The position numbers and the translations under genes are program-made. From the NCBI RefSeq assembly GCF_019578655.1, contig NC_063258.1:8684802-8748801 (forward strand): a stretch of 64,000 nucleotides of DNA, read 5' to 3'. This DNA comes from Ricinus communis (Eukaryota > Streptophyta > Magnoliopsida > Malpighiales > Euphorbiaceae). Below, piece by piece: positions 45,417 through 57,321 of the stretch (position 1 is its first letter; each line of letters opens with the position of its first letter). The notes beneath the pieces were generated by a model, which saw only the letters and a program-made list of their open reading frames with translations, was not told the DNA's origin and did no database searches.

Positions 45417-46798
45417 GTTTCCTTTCACGTTTCAGGTCATTGTCGAAGGACACTATCAACAATCGAGTGAAATACGCGCAATTACGGACCGGAATCCATC
45501 AAATTGAGCAAGGACTAGCATTCCGAGGTTGAGCAAGGCCTGGACTCCGGCCGTGCTGAATTGTCAAGAAGCCGCCCCAAGAAGTGCCATTTTGGCACAG
45601 TTTCCGTAGCCATCACGACCTCCACCACGGCCCGTGGTTGCTTAGCACCGGCTTGGGCACGGCCTGGAAGAGGTCAACATAACTGAATGCGTAGGTTCAG
45701 CATGGCCTGGACTCCGTCCATGCTCACTAGCACAGGCTTAACCACGGCCGTGCTGAAGGGACTATATAGGCAAAAACGATTTGGCGAATGGGGGTTCGAT
45801 TTTCTGACTTTATTTTCATTATACAAACTTAATTCATTTGTTTCTAGACCTCAATTGTCGACTTTAGGATATCAATTTCATCAATTGAAGGAAGGATTAG
45901 ACTTGTTTCAACATCGATTTGAAGATTAAGACAAGATTTGGGAGCATCCAAGAGGCAAATTAAGGTTTGATAGTTTGAATTGGAAAATTAGGGTTTCTCA
46001 TCCAACTTAAAAGAGAAGGATGTACATGCCTTTAATTTACTTTTCTAATTTTATTCCTTAATTTGTGATGCTTATTAGTATGAGTAGCTAAATTGTTGAA
46101 CCCTATTAGGGTTCCTATGTTTGTGAATTGATCTTAATGTTATAAGATTTTGATTGTCAATTCTTGACTTTTCTTGCCTTTATTATTAATGACAAGTCAC
46201 TTTATTCATGAGACGTTGTGAATTATGGAATTTAGATTGCTTTATGTAATTGAGATATTTGTTTAGTAATCAGAAAACTGAATAGCAAGAACTGGTTAAT
46301 ACTCACTTAGAGATAAGGGTAATTGACTAGCCGGATTAAGAATTAACAAAGCTTAATAGAGGCGGGTTAACCCTTAATGCTAATTGAATAATCGATCGTT
46401 AGGAAGAGATTCCAGCTTTAGGTTATTAGGTTTAGGAATTCGGTTATCTCGAGATGGTAATCGAATTTAGTTAAGACTTCGTCCACGGGTAATTGCAATT
46501 GATAATCAATTTGATCTTTATCTTCATAAAAATCCAATTAACTTAGGTCCCTAGAGTTTGCTTTTCCTTCGAGAATTTTCCTAAATCCTTTCAAATAATC
46601 TGACATTTAATTACTTGTTTGTCCATAATTAATCATAGAACAACACTTCATGGATTTCTTTAGGTTAGATAACATAAGACCCTACAGTAGGTCTAGGTTC
46701 ACCCTTTCCCGAGAATAAGACCTTGATACTCACCATTTGTGCTAGTCTGCATCAATAGGTTCACTACCTTAGATTGTAGCTACATAAATAGCATATCA
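45417..46798 (+). repeat. LTR-4, plus strand, 5' end missing
   Basis: Runs from TTTCCTTTCACGTTTCAGG, about 100 bases into the LTR, to AAATAGCATATCA. GC-rich block about 45538-45760, TATA box ACTATATAGG at 45761-45770. No primer site or Athila internal sequence follows; the minisatellite starts immediately. Probably a solo or truncated LTR into which element D inserted. Confidence 0.8.
45538..45770 (+). promoter_or_regulatory. LTR-4 promoter: GC-rich block plus TATA box
   Basis: One of the best-preserved copies of the shared LTR promoter layout. Repeated GGCCTGGACTCCGGCCGTGC-like words in alternating orientation, with GCACGGCC and GGCCGTGCTG, run to the TATA box TATATAGG. The intervals TTCCGTAGCCATCACGACC and CACGGCCCGTGGT recur in LTR-1 (7861 on). 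Confidence 0.55.
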
Positions 46799-47515
46799 CA
46801 CTGCTGGCGAGCCAGCGTGCCCGTCGGGCCAGTTGGCGAGGAATCCTCGCGTGCCACCCCTCATTGCCGAGGCAGCGCGCCCATCAGGCCTGTTGGCGAG
46901 AATCCTCGCATGCCATCCAGCCACTCCTGGCGAGCCATCGTGCCAGTCTGGCTAGTTGGCGAGGAATCCTCACGTGCCAGCCCCCCATTGCCGAGGCAGT
47001 GCTCCGTCTGGCCAGTTGGTGAGGAATCCTCGCGTGCGGACCCATTCTGAGGCGATGCGCGCGTCGGCGATTGGCGAGAATCCTCGCGTGCCAACCCCCA
47101 TTCTGCGAGGCGATGCGCTGTGGGCCCGTTGGTGAGAATCCTCACACGCCAGGCAGCCACTGCTCGCCAACCGGCTCGACGGGCGCGTTGGGTCGTTAGT
47201 AGTGGCTGCCTAGCCTACGAGGATTCTCACCAACGGGCCCGATGGGCGCGCTACCTCGACAATAGGGGGCTGGCATGCGAGGATTCCTCGCCAGCAGTGG
47301 CTGCCTGGCCTGCGAGGATTCTCGCCAACGGGCCTGATGAGCGCGCTGCCTTGGCAATGGTGGCCTGGCACACAAGGATTCCTCGCCAACTGGCCGAACG
47401 GCCGCGCTGGCTGGCACGTGAGGATTTTATGCCAACGAGCCAGTGCATGCGGGCATGCGGTGCTACTCGCCAGAAGGCCCGATGGGCGCTGGCACGCAAG
47501 GATTCCTCGCCTACG
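46799..47515. repeat. GC-rich minisatellite arranged as an inverted repeat
   Basis: Units of about 57-66 bp carry GTTGGCGAGGAATCCTCGCG, TGCCAGCCCCCCATTGCCGA and GGCAGCGCGCCCGTCGGGCC. Six units run in one direction from 46799 to about 47160. From about 47200 to 47515 the same units run reversed (TGCGAGGATTCCTCGCCAGC, CTGCCTTGGCAATGG). The centre lies near 47165-47210. Each unit contains a dyad GCGAGGA-N-TCCTCGC (for example 46836-46850 and 47277-47291). Base composition is far more GC-rich than the surroundings. Long ORFs on both strands follow from absence of stops in GC-rich repeats and are not accepted as genes. I do not recognise the family. Confidence 0.85.
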
Positions 47516-47931
47516 AAGAGTTTCGAAGCAAAGAAGAGTTTCGAAGCAAAGTTGCTTGCTTAGGGACCTTTATGCCGAATATAGTAAAAATTATGCATTT
47601 TTTTGGCTGGGAGGATACCCCCATGCCATTGCACGTGATTCTTAGTCCGAATGATTTTTTGGGCTATGATGTGACTTGTTCCCCGGGTCCTGTGCAAGGA
47701 GTCTTGGTCCCCATACTGCATTGCGTTAAAAAATTACTTTAAGCATCTATAGTGTGGGGGACTTGCATGCAGCACTGGCTAGAATAGAACTTGGATGTGT
47801 GCTCAAGTCCGCTGAGTTTGTGGAATTATTTAGGATTTTAGGACTTGGCCCCCATGCTGCATAGTGTGGGGGACTTGCGTGCAGCACTAGCTAGAACTTA
47901 GATGTGTTCTCAAGTCCGCTGAGTTTGTGGA
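47516..47931 (+). other. Unassigned segment with a duplicated GTGTGGGGGACTTGC block
   Basis: Starts with GAAGAGTTTCGAAGCAAA twice (47516-47552). A phrase AGTGTGGGGGACTTGC.TGCA, GCACT.GCTAGAA and CTCAAGTCCGCTGAGTTTGT occurs near 47750-47825 and again near 47867-47931. AGTGTGGGGG resembles the sequence before the 3' LTR in Athila/Tat elements, so this may be the 3' region of a further element. No convincing protein. Confidence 0.4.
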
Positions 47932-49411
47932 ATTGCTATCTATGCAGCTACAATTTAAGGCAGTGTACCTATCGATGCAGTCTAGCACTAATGGCGAGTA
48001 TCAAGGTCGTATTCCTCGGGAAAGTGAAAGCCCAGAGTTACTCCTTTGTTCTTTGTTATATTAACCTAAAATGGATAATGAATAATTTCTAAACTAACTA
48101 TTAACTACAAGCTAAGTTCCAAGGGAGATGCAGGAGTAATTGATAAATGAAATAATCAAGACAAGAAGACAAACCCAAAGGGAATCTAAACTAGTTGGCA
48201 ACCGAACAAAAGATAAAGGATCGGTGAGTCTAATTATGCTACCCGTGGGCCGAATTCTTAGCGAATTCGGTTTCTCTCTCGAGATAACCGAATTCCTAAA
48301 CCTAATAACCTAAAGTTGGAATCTCTTCCTAACGATTGATTCTTAAATTAGCATTAAGCTTTAATCCACCTCTATTAAGCTTTGTTAATTCTTAATCCGG
48401 CTAGTTAATTATCCTTATCTCTAAGGGATTATTAACCAGTTCTTGCTATTCAAAATTCCAATTGCCAAACGGATTTCTCAATCTCATAAAGCAATCTAAA
48501 CATCACAATTCACAATGTCTCATGAATAATGCATAATCTTATTAATACTGAAAATAAGAAGAATACAAAAGCAACTCAAACAATCCAACAATATAATATC
48601 AAGCCAACATAGTAAAGAAAACCCAATGGATTAAATCAGTCTAGCTAAACATGTTCATGTTTAAAACAATCTAGGAAATCAATTACAATGAAAGAATAAT
48701 GAAAATAGAACATGTACACCCTTTTCTCTCGAATTGGATGAACGACTCCAAATCCTGGATCTACACTTTGATTAATCTCCCAAACGCCTCTTGAATTGCT
48801 TCCACTACGGTTTTGCACTCGGAACCTTGTGATTCCGGGATTCTTACTCCCCGCGAACTCTCTCTCGCACTCAATCATGCGAAACCGAACCGTGCCGAGG
48901 GCTCTATGTCACTCTTTTTCCTCTCCTCTTTCTAAGAAAATTCATTTTTCTTATATATTTAACTCGACGGCCGTGTTCAAGGCCGTCTTGACAAATCCCG
49001 TCTTTGGTCGGCCAAGTCCAGCCGTCTTTGAAACTATGGATCTCACCAAGTAGGGTTTCACCACGGTAGTGTTGCTCCCCGTGTTGGCCACCACGGGCGT
49101 CTTTGAAAGTGGTGATTCTGGACACCGTGCCCAAAGTGCAAATTTCAAGAATCAAAGCCAATGGTTGAGCACGGCCAGAGTCCAGGCCGTGCTCAATGTA
49201 TGCATTGCGGGCTCTTGTTCGATATTGATGAATTCTCATCCGTTTCCGTACGTATTGATCTATAATTGCTTAAACACCGATGATGGTCCTATAAATGTTC
49301 CTGAAATGCAAAAGAACACAAAACACGGGTGATCTGGGAATAAAAGCACAATAATTGCTAAGAACATATGCAATAATATGCAAGCAAATATGTGTAAAAC
49401 TATGCTCATCA
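47932..49411 (-). repeat. 3' LTR of element F (LTR-1 with a different 3' terminus)
   Basis: On the minus strand it begins TGATGAGCATAGTTTTACAC (49411) and follows LTR-1 to its last ~30 bases. There it reads GTAGCTGCATAGATAGCAAT, as in element E, where A and F's own 5' LTR read GTAGCTAACANNANTAGCGC-like text. TATA box near 48950-48960; GC-rich block about 48960-49200, with GTCTTG or GTCTTTG where the 5' LTR has GTGCTG. Confidence 0.85.
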
Positions 49412-50921
49412 AATTACGCCACACTTAAGCTATTGCTTGTCCTCAAGCAATTAACAACTCACCCTATAAAACTACAGTTAGTAATTCCTTTCAGTTTATG
49501 CCCCTAGTCCACAACAGAGAGTATTCAACACATCTCAAAGGATACTCAATCATAAATCAAATTACAAATCATTAACAAAAAATGGAAATAATATTAATGC
49601 ATGAGTAACTTAAATGACAACTCAACACAAACATCATGAACCAATGCCTCACAGGGATCACTCAAGTCGCTCAAAGTGTATATTAGGTGAATAACAAATC
49701 CCTCGAAGCAAATGCACAAGACCCGCTCACCATAAGCTTGCTCATAAATCATATCTTCGCTACTGTGAATAAGTAAATACCAAAATCAAAGGGTCTTTAC
49801 CAAGGTTGAAATGGGGCTAAGGTAAAGGTACGGAGATTTGGATGGAAGTATGAAAGTGCTGGAATTCGTGCGATAAACAATAGTATATGCTCAAAGGATT
49901 AAATGCCTAAGATCACAAAAAGAATCATTCACTAAAATCCCTACTTCATAGAATAACGCTCGCAAATGCTCTAAATCCAATAAAAATATAAATAATTAAA
50001 GAGATTTTTTTATTATATATTCTTTTTTTTTCTTCTTCTTCTTTTTTTCTCTTTTTTTCTTGTTTTTTTTTTCTCATAATAATGAACTAGCAGCTTATTA
50101 GCGACCGCTGCATACAACTCGAATAAATATAAAGAATAACAAATACAAATTGGATTAAAGGAAGCATTTAAAATATCAAAAAAAAAGATTTAGTGAATTT
50201 ACCAACATAGCAGCTAACATTTTAATCCCATATAAAGTTGAATAAATCACAGAAAGAAATTCCAGCATAAGGGTAAAAGAAAGATAAATGTAAAGAATGG
50301 TATAATTGAAGTGTATAGGTGTAGATTATGAAGAAAAGGTTAAGGCTCAAAAACTGGCTAACTAATGGAAACATAAGGTGATAGGCTTTTGGTCAAATGT
50401 GGTGAATCCTAAATCGCCCAAATCATCTCATGGTATTCACAATATTCATGTAACTTCAACACGCATTACAAAGCAAGTTCTAGAAGCAAAGTTAAGTACA
50501 ATGCACACTCAAACAAGAAATATAAAGAGCATAAGTATAATGAATGCTCAACTGGCTCAAAATCTCACTTTCAGGTGTGGTATTAGGTGCAGTTGGTTCG
50601 TAACATCATTAATTGAATTATTACTTAAGAAACACATGCATATGATATTATCAACGTTCTAAGTTAAAATTCGACAATTTGAAAAAATAATTAAATAACA
50701 CCGGTTTAACTCGGCAGGGTTGATGTGTAAAATACCATAAATTGTTTTCGAAGGACAATGAACAGCAAAGAAAAGTAACTACAATTCTATAAATCAAGTC
50801 ATCAATCAGCTCAAAAATAGCATACTCAAGTGTATAAAAATACAGAGTCCTAACATCCCCTAAAAATACACAACACCTAGCCATAGCAATTTCAGATATA
50901 TTAAAAATCCATATGAGAGAT
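49412..50921 (-). other. 3' non-coding region of element F, part 1, with polypurine tract
   Basis: The minus strand ends GCTTAAGTGTGGCGTAATT next to the LTR. Together with 56928-57270 it is homologous to 5691-7543 of A. It includes a pyrimidine run at 50008-50075, the complement of A's purine run near 6920. The small ORFs are not supported. Confidence 0.7.
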
Positions 50922-50926
50922 TAAGG

Positions 50927-51390
50927 TGTAACACCCCCATCACATGTTAACCAATAAACATTAGCCAGGAAGCATACAAGCGTTGTAGAATATATACTAC
51001 AGGTAGATAGGTCAATATGTAGGTTGTTAAGAATCCAGACACAAGGTTATTAATATATAAACATATGATTATACTTAAACATCATTTAACAAGTATTACA
51101 AACATCTTCTTATGCCTTATAAGGCATACTTCCATATATATCACATAGCGCATACAAAAATGCATCGGGAGTAGACTTCACAAAGCTGGCCCAACTTGGC
51201 AGGCTAAAAGCTAGACTTCGCATACAACCAACGGATGCACTACTATTTACAAACCTGAAAAGAAAAATTTTGGAGAGGGGTGAGCCTCCAGCTCAGTAAA
51301 TAAATAATCAACATAATCTATATCACATACACTTAATACAATTTCCACCCAATCACATAACTTTCCATGATATTCATAGTTTAGGTATAA
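50927..51390 (-). mobile_element. Outer chromovirus solo LTR, left part
   Basis: Starts TGTAACACCCCCATCACATG on the plus strand and ends GTTTAGGTATAA. The rest of this LTR is at 55073-56922. Together they total about 2.3 kb, the full LTR length. TAAGG at 50922-50926 and 56923-56927 is the perfect target duplication in element F. With no internal region of its own, it is a solo LTR, later split by a second insertion. Confidence 0.88.
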
Positions 51391-53700
51391 TGTAACACCC
51401 CCATCACATGTTAACCAATAAACATTAGCCAGGAAGCATACAAGCGTCGTAGAATATATACTACAGGTAGATAGGTCAATATGTAGGTTGTTAAGAATCC
51501 AGACACAAGGTTATTAACATATAAACATATGATTATACTTAAACATCATTTAACAAGTATTACAAACATCTTCTTATGCCTTATAAGGCATACTTCCATA
51601 TATATCACATAGCGCATACAAAAATGCATCGGGAGGAGACTTCACAAACTGGCCCAACTTGACAGGCTGCTAAAAGCTAGACTTCGCATACAACCAACGG
51701 ATGCACTACTATTTACAAACCTGAAAAGAAAAATTTTGGAGAGGGGTGAGCCTCCATTTCGGTAAATAAATAATCAACATAATCTATATCACATACACTT
51801 AATAGAATTTCCACCCAATCACATAACTTTCCATGATATTCATAGTTTAGGTATAAAGTCATACCATTCTACTCAATTCATTACAACCATCATAGAAGAA
51901 ATACAATTCAACAATTATGGTTAGTTCTCACGGCTTGTGGATCCCCTTTAATGTGCTGCTCCGCCTCATCCTCACATATCACACACGTAAGGCCGCTCCG
52001 CCTCATCTCATATTATACACTTTTATAGCCTCTCTAGGCTTTAGCCTCCCAAGGCTTTATATATATATCTTTTTTTTTCATAGGGGAATCCACCATTCAC
52101 ATGCACATATGCACTTAACATCACAATTCAATCATTTCACTTATATCATATTTCAGCAATAACAATTGTTCCACTCAACACCAATCATTTCCATCTCAGT
52201 CATTCAAACATAAACAATATTAAGCAAAGCGCAACCATTTGCGGAACATTTGATTAAATATATGAACATAGCAAATATTAACTATTTACTTACTCAAAAT
52301 ATACTTATTCCTTTAGCATATAAGAACCTCCTTTCTCCACAACTTCCTTTCCAGGGCCTTTGAGTACTGTCAACACATTCATCAATTCACATTTCATGCA
52401 TATTACAAATATTCATGTAAATGCGAGTTCTAATGCATTACAAGATCATCCCCTCTCTAATTCATAGGTCTAACTCTTCCTCTAAGACTCTCAATTATTG
52501 TTTTAATATCCTATAAACATTTCCCATCTAGTTAAATACCAATTTAACTCAAATTAACATCAATAAATTGCATAAAACTAATCTCCAACATTTCTGTTTT
52601 CTAGACAGAATTTAGTACCAAGGTATATTTATTGCTGGGCAAAATTGGCTTAATACAAAAATCTCATATTAAATAGACATATCCATTTATGCGTCTAGTT
52701 TCATCTCCAAGAAGAATTACTCAATTCCGACTTCTATAGATTTAATTATTTTCAAATTACTGAGCAAGGGTCATACAGCTAGTTGTACCCGAGCAGCAAT
52801 CTGTTTGCTCAATTTAAGTAACCAAAACGGCAAAAATAGTAAAATCACAAAACTATAAAGTTATAGAGGACTCTTTAAACTTTCCAAAGACACCAATTAA
52901 GTTTAATTTGGACTTATATAACCCATGTTATGCCTAAAATACAGAACATCAAGGTTGCTGGAATTTTGACAGTTTTCTATCTTAACATACTTAAACTTAA
53001 ATCAAGCTTAATCTTTATGCAATCATTCAATACTCTACTAATTCATGATAATCAGACCTTTAATTAATCAATGAGAGCATCAAATGAAGTTTTTCCAATT
53101 TGTAATCAAGAACCGTAATGACAAATTAATAACACTCAAGCAACAACTTACCAATTTCAGCTTTTGGGTTGCTAATATGCTTAAATCCTTTAGCTTTAGC
53201 TTGGCTCCTTCAATAGTTGGCAAAATCCTATCTTAATCTTAAGTTTTTTTAGGTATTCCACTCCTCTCTCTTATTCCAAATTTTGTGTTTTTGGCCATGT
53301 ACGAATTTTAGAGAAATGAAGAGGTAAAATGAGCTTACTCATGGTTCCAATTTCCAATATTCCTCTCTTAATGCCACCACCTACTAAACTATTTTTATCA
53401 CCCTAAATTAATTCTTACTAACCATATATAGGTACTAACTTTTAATTGTATCTTTTAAGTCCAATCTATTTACCCAACCTTCAACTATTGGTTCAATTAA
53501 GTCTTAAGGCTTAATACACATAACCCAAGTACTTAATCAACTTATCTAAATTAATAATCTAATATCATGCTTCTTATTCTCTACTTATAATTAATATATA
53601 TATGTTCTCATAAAATAAAAATATCATTGATATACCATCATATGCCCAATGATTAAATGTAAATGCACATAACATGGATGATGAGAAAATGCGAGTTACA
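51391..53700 (-). repeat. 3' LTR of the inner chromovirus
   Basis: About 2310 bp: TGTAACACCCCCATC to GCGAGTTACA on the plus strand. The usual end is GCAGGCGTTACA, as at 55072 and 56922. The purine tract, seen on the plus strand as ACTCTCCCTTCC, follows directly and marks this as the 3' LTR. The short ORF 51917-52162 is not a gene. Confidence 0.88.
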
Positions 53701-53753
53701 ACTCTCCCTTCCTTAAGAAATTTCGTCCTGAAATTTTAACAACTCACCAACAT

Positions 53754-54314
53754 TACAATGGAATAGATGCGGATACTTGTCTCATATGCTCTTCTACTTC
53801 CCAAGTTGCTTCTCTTGGTGAATGATGACTCCACTTAATTTTGACCATAGGAATGTCTTTATTTCTCAATTTCTTAACCCTTCGATCAAGAATTTCTATC
53901 GGTTCTTCCACATATGTCAACTTTTCCCGTGATTTCTATCTCCGGCTCTGGAATGATATGACTAGGATCTGATCTATATCGCCTCAACATAGAAACGTGA
54001 AAAACATCATGAATAGAAGACAACTCTGTAGGTAATGCTAACCTATAAGCCAATGGTCCAACTCTTTCAATAATTTCATAAGGTCCTACATACCTCGGAC
54101 TCAATTTCCCTTGTTTACCAAACCTTAATATTCCTTTCCATGGTGATACCCGCAAGAAAACTTTATCACCCACAATATATTCCATTTCCCTTCGATGCAA
54201 ATCAGCATAACTCTTTTGTCTGTCCTGTGCTACTTTCAAATTCTTTTTAACTATCTCTATTTTATCCATTGTTTCTTGTACCAATTCTGGACCTTCAAGC
54301 TGTCTTAAACCTTC
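53754..54314 (-). pseudogene. Integrase C-terminus and chromodomain of the inner chromovirus
   Basis: 54284-53886 reads [80 protein letters not shown] and [14 protein letters not shown], the C-terminal domain of a chromovirus integrase. One frame change near 53930 leads into [40 protein letters not shown] and EEHMR, a chromodomain (ILD..., W..., E.TWE) that ends at a stop at 53754-53756. Chromodomains target integration to particular chromatin. The catalytic integrase core and all upstream genes are deleted. Confidence 0.9.
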
Positions 54315-55072
54315 AACATCAAGGTTGCTAGAATTTTGACAGTTTTCTATCTTAACATACTTAAACTTAAATCAAGCTTAATCTTTATGCAATCATTCAA
54401 TACTCTACTAATTCATGATAATCAGACCTTTAATTAATCAATGAGAGCATCAAATGAATTTTTTCCAATTTGTAATCAAGAACCCTAATGACAAATTAAT
54501 AACACTCAAGGAACAACTTACCAATTTCAGCTTTTGGGTTGCTAATATGCTTAAATCCTTTAGCTTTAGCTTGGCTCCTTCAATAGTTGGCAAAATCCTA
54601 TCTTAATCTTAAGTTTTTCTAGGTATTCCACTCCTCTCTCTTATTCCAAATTTTGTGTTTTTGGCCATGTACGAATTTTAGAGAAATGAAGAGGTAAAAT
54701 GAGCTTACTCATGGTTCCAATTTCCAATATTCCTCTCTTAATGCCACCACCTACTAAACTATTTTTATCACCCTAAATTAATTCTTACTAACCATATATA
54801 GGTACTAACTTTTAATTGTATCTTTTAAGTCCAATCTATTTACCCAACCTTCAACTATTGGTTCAATTAAGTCTTAAAGCTTAATACACATAACCCAAGT
54901 ACTTAATCAACTTATCTAAATTAATAATCTAATATCATGCTTCTTATTCTCTACTTATAATTAATATATATATGTTCTCATAAAATAAAAATATCATTGA
55001 TATACCATCATATGCCCAATGATTAAATGTAAATGCACATAACATGGATGATGAGAAAATGCAGGCGTTACA
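54315..55072 (-). repeat. Truncated 5' LTR of the inner chromovirus
   Basis: Matches 52945-53700 of the inner 3' LTR and ends GCAGGCGTTACA. The missing part would have contained the U5 side in element orientation and the primer site. No primer site remains. Confidence 0.85.
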
Positions 55073-56922
55073 TATAAAGTCATACCATTCTACTCAATTC
55101 ATTACAACCATCATAGAAGAAATACAATTCAACAATTATGGTTAGTTCTCACGGCTTGTGGATCCCCTTTAATGTGCTGCTCCGCCTCATCCTCACATAT
55201 CACACACGTAAGCTGCTCCGCCTCATCTCACATTATACACTTTTATAGCCTCTCTAGGCTTTAGCCTCCCAAGGCTTTATATATATATCTTTTCTTTTCA
55301 TAGGGGAATCCACCATTCACATGCACATATGCACTTAACATCACAATTCAATCATTTCACTTATATCATATTTCAGCAATAACAATTGTTCCACTCAACA
55401 CCAATCATTTCCATCTCAGTCATTCAAACATAAACAATATTAAGCAAAGCGCAACCATTTGCGGAACATTTGATTAAATATATGAACATAGCAAATATTA
55501 ACTATTTACTTACTCAAAATATACTTATTCCTTTAGCATATAAGAACCTCCTTTCTCCACAACTTCCTTTCCAGGCCTTTGAGTACCTGTCAACACATTC
55601 ATCAATTCACATTTCATGCATATTACAAATATTCATGTAAATGCGAGTTCTAATGCATTACAAGATCATCCCCTCTCTAATTCATAGGTCTAACTCTTCC
55701 TCTAAGACTCTCAATTACTGTTTTAATATCCTATAAACATTTCCCATCTAGTTAAATACCAATTTAACTCAAATTAACATCAATAAATTGCATAAAACTA
55801 ATCTCCAACATTTCTGTTTTCTAGACAGAATTTAGTACCAAGGTATATTTATTGCTGGGAAAAATTGGCTTAATACAAAACTCTCATATTAAATAGACAT
55901 ATCTATTTATGCGTCTAGTTTCATCTCCAAGAAGAATTACTCAATTCCGACTTCTATAGATTTAATTATTTTCAAATTACTGAGCAAGGGTCATACAGCT
56001 AGTTGTACCCGAGCAGCAATCTGTTTGCTCAATTTAAGCAATCAAAACGGCAAAAATAGCGAAATCACAAAACTAAAAAGTTATAGAGGACTCTTTAAAC
56101 TTTCCATAGACACCAATTAAGCTTAATTTGGACTTACATAACCCATGTTATTCCTAAAATACAGAACATCAAGGTTGCTGGAATTTTGACAGTTTTCTAT
56201 CTTAACATACTTAAACTTAAATCAAGCTTAATCTTTATGCAATCATTCAATACTCTACTAATTCATGATAATCAGACCTTTAATTAATCAATGAGAGCAT
56301 CAAATGAAGTTTTTCCAATTTGTAATCAAGAACCCTAATGACAAATTAATAACACTCAAGTAACAACTTACCAATTTCAGCTTTTGGGTTGCTAATATGC
56401 TTAAATCCTTTAGCTTTAGCTTGGCTCCTTCAATAGTTGGCAAAATCCTATCTTAATCTTAAGTTTTTCTAGGTATTCCACTCCTCTCTGTTATTCCAAA
56501 TTTTGTGTTTTTGGCCATGTACGAATTTTAGAGAAATGAAGAGGTAAAATGAGCTTACTCATGGTTCCAATTTCCAATATTCCTCTCTTAATGCCACCAC
56601 CTACTAAACTATTTTTATCACCCTAAATCAATTCTTACTAACCATATATAGGTACTAACTTTTAATTGTATCTTTTAAGTCCAATCTATTTACCCAACCT
56701 TCAACTATTGGTTCAATTAAGTCTTAAGGCTTAATACACATAACCCAAGTACTTAATCAACTTATCTAAATTAATAATCTAATATCATGCTTCTTATTCT
56801 CTACTTATAATTAATATATATATGTTCTCATAAAATAAAAATATCATTGATATACCATCATATGCCCAATGATTAAATGTAAATGCACATAACATGGATA
56901 ATGAGAAAATGCAGGCGTTACA
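55073..56922 (-). mobile_element. Outer chromovirus solo LTR, right part
   Basis: Resumes TATAAAGTCATACCATTC, exactly where the left part stopped, and ends GCAGGCGTTACA followed by TAAGG. Adding 50927-51390 gives one complete LTR. Confidence 0.88.
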
Positions 56923-56927
56923 TAAGG

Positions 56928-57270
56928 TTTACCCATAAGCACCCCACACTTGAAGAACACACTGTCCTCCGTGTAAAATGTTATGGATACCCCGCATGGA
57001 ATGCTCAACTAAGAGAACAAAGGCAATACAATTCAAGTGCATGACATGTATGAAAAATAAAGTAAATAAATGCAGAAAAATAAAAAGATCTAGGGGACTG
57101 CCCTGATCATCCATCGAGGCTAATGTTGTGGAAATTCAGTGCCTGATCGATAGAATCTAAAAATAATAAAATAAAGGAATAAAATTGAAACTGAAAATAT
57201 GAAAACTAAAACTAATAAAATGTTTCAAAACAAAAGGTTAAAATATTAAAGATTAAAGATAAAGTTTGGG
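56928..57270 (-). other. 3' non-coding region of element F, part 2
   Basis: Continues F after the nested chromovirus. It has the conserved hairpin region on the minus strand (ACACGGAGGACAGTGT, one stem mismatch against A) and the CAAGTGTGGGGTGC word near 56940. The hydrophobic ORF 56929-57114 matches 5834-6019 of A only as non-coding DNA. Confidence 0.65.
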
Positions 57271-57321
57271 GTGCCTCCCAAAAGCGCTTCTTTTTGATGT
57301 GATGAGTCTTCTTAGCTGGAC

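Larger units (their letters stand above)
51391..55072 (-). mobile_element. Inner chromovirus (Tekay-like) element, internally deleted
   Basis: Inserted into the outer LTR with the perfect duplication TATAA (51386-51390 and 55073-55077). Plus-strand order: complete 3' LTR 51391-53700, the last ~0.6 kb of the internal domain with the integrase end and chromodomain, then only the final 758 bp of the 5' LTR (54315-55072). Everything between integrase and mid-LTR is deleted, with AACATC near the joint. Inner and outer LTR sequences are nearly identical by eye, so both events look recent. Tekay-like is inferred from the integrase end and chromodomain. Confidence 0.88.

Noticed and set aside
46799..47515. 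CRISPR-like array
   Set aside because: Units are 57-66 bp with no separate unique spacers, the array inverts in the middle, and the context is a plant genome.
46739..47742. Several 70-147 codon ORFs on both strands
   Set aside because: They fall in the GC-rich minisatellite, overlap in all frames and repeat the unit sequence; lack of stops follows from base composition.
51917..52162. 81-codon ORF in the chromovirus LTR
   Set aside because: Lies inside the LTR; the equivalent frame in the other LTR copy (about 55139-55390) is altered, and the composition is low-complexity.
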